Shown here in pieces: positions 41,245-43,098 of a DNA stretch of 43,098 nucleotides (position 1 is its first letter; each line of letters begins with the position of its first letter). The position numbers were made by a program, and so were the translations under genes. The DNA comes from an uncultured Collinsella sp. (GTDB lineage Bacteria; Actinomycetota; Coriobacteriia; Coriobacteriales; Coriobacteriaceae), in assembly GCA_902496845.1 (NCBI GenBank), contig CABVCJ010000010.1:1-43098 (forward strand), written 5' to 3'. The notes under the pieces were generated by a model. That model was not told the origin of the DNA. It ran no database searches and saw only the letters and a list, made by a program, of their open reading frames with translations.

Positions 41245-42525
41245 ATGATTCGAGCTGCCCTGACGGTCGAAGAAGCTCTGGAGGGCATGAAGGCCCTGGA
41301 GCCCAAGATTAAAAACTATGCGCGCCTGGTTGTCCGCAAGGGCGTAAACGTCAAGCCCGGCCAGGAGGTTGTCGTTCAGTCTCCGGTCGAGTGCGCGCCC
41401 TTTGCCCGCGTGGTGGTCGCGGAGGCTTATGCCGCCGGCGCTGGTCACGTGACGGTCATTTGGGCCGATGATGCCGTGACGAGGCTCACGTACGAGCATG
41501 TCGATAAAAGCTATTTTGAGCAGACGCCCGAGTGGAAGCGCCTGCAGCTGGATTCCCTGGCCCAGGACGGCGCCTGCTTTATCTTTATCGAGGGTGCGGA
41601 CCCTGCCGCCCTTAAGGGCATCGATCCCGCCAAGCCTGCTGCAGCTTCTAAGGCAAGGAATACGCAGTGCAAGGTCTTCCGCCGTGGACTGGACTACAAC
41701 ATCAACCCGTGGTGCATCGCTGGCGCTCCGGTCGTGGCATGGGCGCGCGAGGTGTTCCCGGGAGACGCCGACGAGGTTGCAATCTATAAGCTGTGGAATG
41801 CGATTCTGCACACCGCTCGTGCCGATGGCCAGGACCCGGAGAGCGACTGGGAGCTTCATGACGCGGCATTCGAAAAGAACCTGCGTTTCCTGAACGACAA
41901 TCGTTTTGACCGCCTACATTACACCGCGGCAAATGGAACCGATCTGACGATTGGCATGACGAAGGGTCACGAGTGGGCCGGCGGCAAGGGTAAGACGCCC
42001 GATGGACACCCCTTCTTCCCCAACATCCCCACCGAGGAGGTCTTCACCTCGCCTGATCGTATGCGTGCCGACGGTATCGTGTATTCGGCTATGCCGCTCA
42101 TTCACCACGGTAACAAGGTTGACGATTTTTGGATTAAGTTCAAGGCCGGCCGCGTAGTGGACTACGATGCCCGTGTGGGCAAGGCGACGCTTGCGAGCAT
42201 TATTGACACCGATGAAGGTGCCGCTCATCTGGGCGAGGTCGCGCTCATTTCCAAGAACACTCCGATCCGCGAAAGCGGCGTTCTGTTCTATGACACGCTC
42301 TATGACGAGAACGCTAGCTGCCATCTCGCGCTAGGTGTCGGTTTCCCCGAATGCATCGAGGGTGGGTACGACATGTCCAAGGAAGAGCTCCTGGAGCATG
42401 GCGTTAACGTCTCGAGCGCGCACGTCGATTTTATGATCGGCACGGACGACATCGATATTAAGGGCATTACGCCTGATGGACGTGAAGTTGTGATTTTCCA
42501 GAACGGCCAATGGAGTTGGGAATAG
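41245..42525 (+). CDS. M29 family aminopeptidase
   Basis: 426 residues. Members are cobalt/zinc-dependent aminopeptidases that remove N-terminal amino acids. The metal-site glutamate segment NIPTEEVFTSPDRMRADG (E264/E265) and the later HLGEVALI, ASCHLALGVG and SAHVDFMIGT with their His/Asp/Glu ligands are conserved. The ATG at 41245 has GGAG 6 bases upstream; an ATG at 41233 is also in frame but lies within that site. Probably cytosolic. No signal peptide seen. Confidence 0.92.
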   Translation: MIRAALTVEEALEGMKALEPKIKNYARLVVRKGVNVKPGQEVVVQSPVECAPFARVVVAEAYAAGAGHVTVIWADDAVTRLTYEHVDKSYFEQTPEWKRLQLDSLAQDGACFIFIEGADPAALKGIDPAKPAAASKARNTQCKVFRRGLDYNINPWCIAGAPVVAWAREVFPGDADEVAIYKLWNAILHTARADGQDPESDWELHDAAFEKNLRFLNDNRFDRLHYTAANGTDLTIGMTKGHEWAGGKGKTPDGHPFFPNIPTEEVFTSPDRMRADGIVYSAMPLIHHGNKVDDFWIKFKAGRVVDYDARVGKATLASIIDTDEGAAHLGEVALISKNTPIRESGVLFYDTLYDENASCHLALGVGFPECIEGGYDMSKEELLEHGVNVSSAHVDFMIGTDDIDIKGITPDGREVVIFQNGQWSWE

Positions 42526-42544
42526 TCCCAGACCGTGGTACAAT
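42516..42544 (+). promoter_or_regulatory. Promoter of tRNA-Lys
   Basis: TTGGGA (42516-42521), a 17-base spacer and TACAAT (42539-42544), 9 bases before the tRNA. The -35 overlaps the aminopeptidase stop codon. Confidence 0.7.
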
Positions 42545-42553
42545 GCCACCCGC

Positions 42554-42629
42554 GGGCCGTTAGCTCAGCTGGCAGAGCAGGGGACTTTTAATCCCAAGGT
42601 CCAGGGTTCGAACCCCTGACGGCCCACCA
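42554..42629 (+). tRNA. tRNA-Lys (anticodon UUU)
   Basis: Acceptor GGGCCGT / ACGGCCC, anticodon loop CTTTTAA, T-arm CAGGGTTCGAACCCCTG, discriminator A and encoded CCA at 42627-42629. Followed by a terminator and hairpin mosaic. Confidence 0.95.
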
Positions 42630-42696
42630 TAGAATAGAAAGCGATCGACTCCGGTTGGTCGCTTTTTTTGTTGCCGGTGCACGGGTTCGAACCCGT
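42610..42696 (+). repeat. 87-base direct repeat, copy A (tRNA-Lys tail to T-arm palindrome)
   Basis: Includes the tRNA-Lys 3' end, the terminator and TTGTTGCCGGTGC followed by the 16-bp palindrome ACGGGTTCGAACCCGT (42681-42696). It repeats at 42787-42872 with about seven differences. Confidence 0.85.
42638..42668 (+). terminator. Terminator of tRNA-Lys
   Basis: AAAGCGATCGAC / GTTGGTCGCTTT stem (two G-T pairs) with a TCCG loop, then Ts. It lies 9 bases after the CCA end. Confidence 0.85.
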
Positions 42697-42786
42697 CGGG
42701 GCGCGGAGCTGAGTAAACGCGTGAGCGTTTGCCAGCGCAGCGCGCAAGGCGCGCAAGCGCCGCAGCGGTCGCCTGCGAAGCAGGTT
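42697..42786. other. GC-rich hairpin array between the two direct repeats
   Basis: Contains AAACGC-GTGA-GCGTTT (42715-42730), alternating GCGC/GCAAGGCGC patches and CCTGC-GAA-GCAGG (42772-42784). The layout matches the tRNA-Gly element, where hairpins likewise lie between a T-arm-like block and a copied tRNA tail. No coding frame fits. Confidence 0.75.
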
Positions 42787-42872
42787 GAACCCCTGACGAC
42801 CCATCATAGAATGGAAAGCGATCGACTCCGGTTGATTGCTTTCTTGTTGCCGGTGCACGGGTTCGAACCCGT
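42787..42872 (+). repeat. 86-base direct repeat, copy B (copied tRNA-Lys tail, worn terminator, T-arm palindrome)
   Basis: GAACCCCTGACGACCCATCA is the tRNA-Lys 3' end with two base changes, here with no 5' half. The AAAGCGATCGAC stem-loop follows in worn form, then the same 16-bp palindrome (42857-42872). Confidence 0.85.
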
Positions 42873-42981
42873 ATCTATCTATATATAAGAACGCTTGGCG
42901 AACAAAACCCGCCTTTTACCGATGGGAAACAAATAGCTGATGCCTTTGGAGTAAAGTAGCGCTCCAGAGATGACCGATGTC

Positions 42982-43098
42982 TCAATACTCATAAAACAGC
43001 TGGTCATCGCCAATATCAGAAGCCAATGCTTCAGTTTTAACCTCAGTGATGCGACTGAGGGACCTATTCATTTGTGAACAAAATATGGAGTGCCAGAT
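42982..43098 (-). CDS. Possible 3' end of a leftward gene cut by the window edge
   Basis: An open frame of 38 codons runs from the window end to a TGA (42982-42984) and ends SDIGDDQLFYEY. No ribosome site can be judged and no family is recognisable. Sequence from ~42873 is AT-richer than its surroundings. The rest of 42873-42981 shows nothing I can call. Confidence 0.3.
   Translation of the reverse strand: MWHSIFCSQMNRSLSRITEVKTEALASDIGDDQLFYEY

Noticed and set aside
42565..42858. A 97-residue frame containing GRQGFEPWTLGL
   Set aside because: It is the translation of tRNA-Lys and its repeated tail, a well-known annotation artefact.
1..43098. CRISPR arrays, rRNA genes and insertion sequences
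   Set aside because: No regularly spaced repeats, no rRNA sequence, and no transposase or terminal inverted repeat pair were seen.

Overview
The window is the chromosomal replication-origin region of a GC-rich bacterium. Gene order (gyrA-gyrB-DUF721-recF-dnaN-dnaA going left; rpmH-rnpA-yidD-yidC-jag-rsmG-parA-parB going right), many GTG starts, a DUF721 gene next to recF, two tandem WYL regulators and a large LPXTG adhesin suggest an actinobacterium. The overall style (TSCPD protein, M28-like membrane protein, Cna_B adhesin, moderate GC) fits the Coriobacteriia, most like Collinsella. That taxon is inferred from gene content and was not tested by a search.

Region 1 (1-11454), origin and left arm. 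All genes run leftwards: gyrA, gyrB, a DUF721/DciA-like gene, recF, dnaN, dnaA, and an unusual GHKL-ATPase gene just upstream of dnaA. Two clusters of DnaA-box-like 9-mers, with consensus near TTTTCNACA rather than TTATCCACA, flank the dnaA/GHKL pair. One lies in the dnaA-dnaN gap beside an AT-rich tract with TAA/TAG triplets. The other lies between the GHKL gene and rpmH.

Region 2 (11353-16560), right arm. rpmH has a near-consensus promoter and leads into rnpA, yidD, yidC and jag/khpB. A terminator follows, then rsmG, three perfect parS sites, parA, parB and a small membrane protein. This block handles ribosome and RNase P biogenesis, membrane insertion and chromosome segregation.

Region 3 (16620-30628). 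rlmN (leftward) is divergent from ddl and a DnaQ-DinG fusion, which meet two overlapping WYL regulators head to head. Then come a 1029-residue degenerate M28-like membrane protein with a small membrane protein behind it, and a leftward thioester/Cna_B surface adhesin with an LPATG signal.

Region 4 (30883-43098). tRNA-Gly(CCC) is followed by a mosaic of hairpins and copies of its own 3' end, then purB, a solute-binding protein with a GGDEF protein, a TSCPD protein with a Tat lipoprotein, a two-component system, purC, a membrane protein, an M29 aminopeptidase, and tRNA-Lys(UUU), again followed by a hairpin mosaic and a copy of its own tail. The last 0.2 kb looks AT-richer and may begin a different region.

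The most unusual signals are the two tRNA-tail/hairpin elements, the GHKL-ATPase gene fused to the origin operon, the co-diverged DnaA recognition helix and DnaA boxes, and the pseudo-M28 protein with a giant disordered insert. No CRISPR array, rRNA or recognisable insertion sequence was seen.
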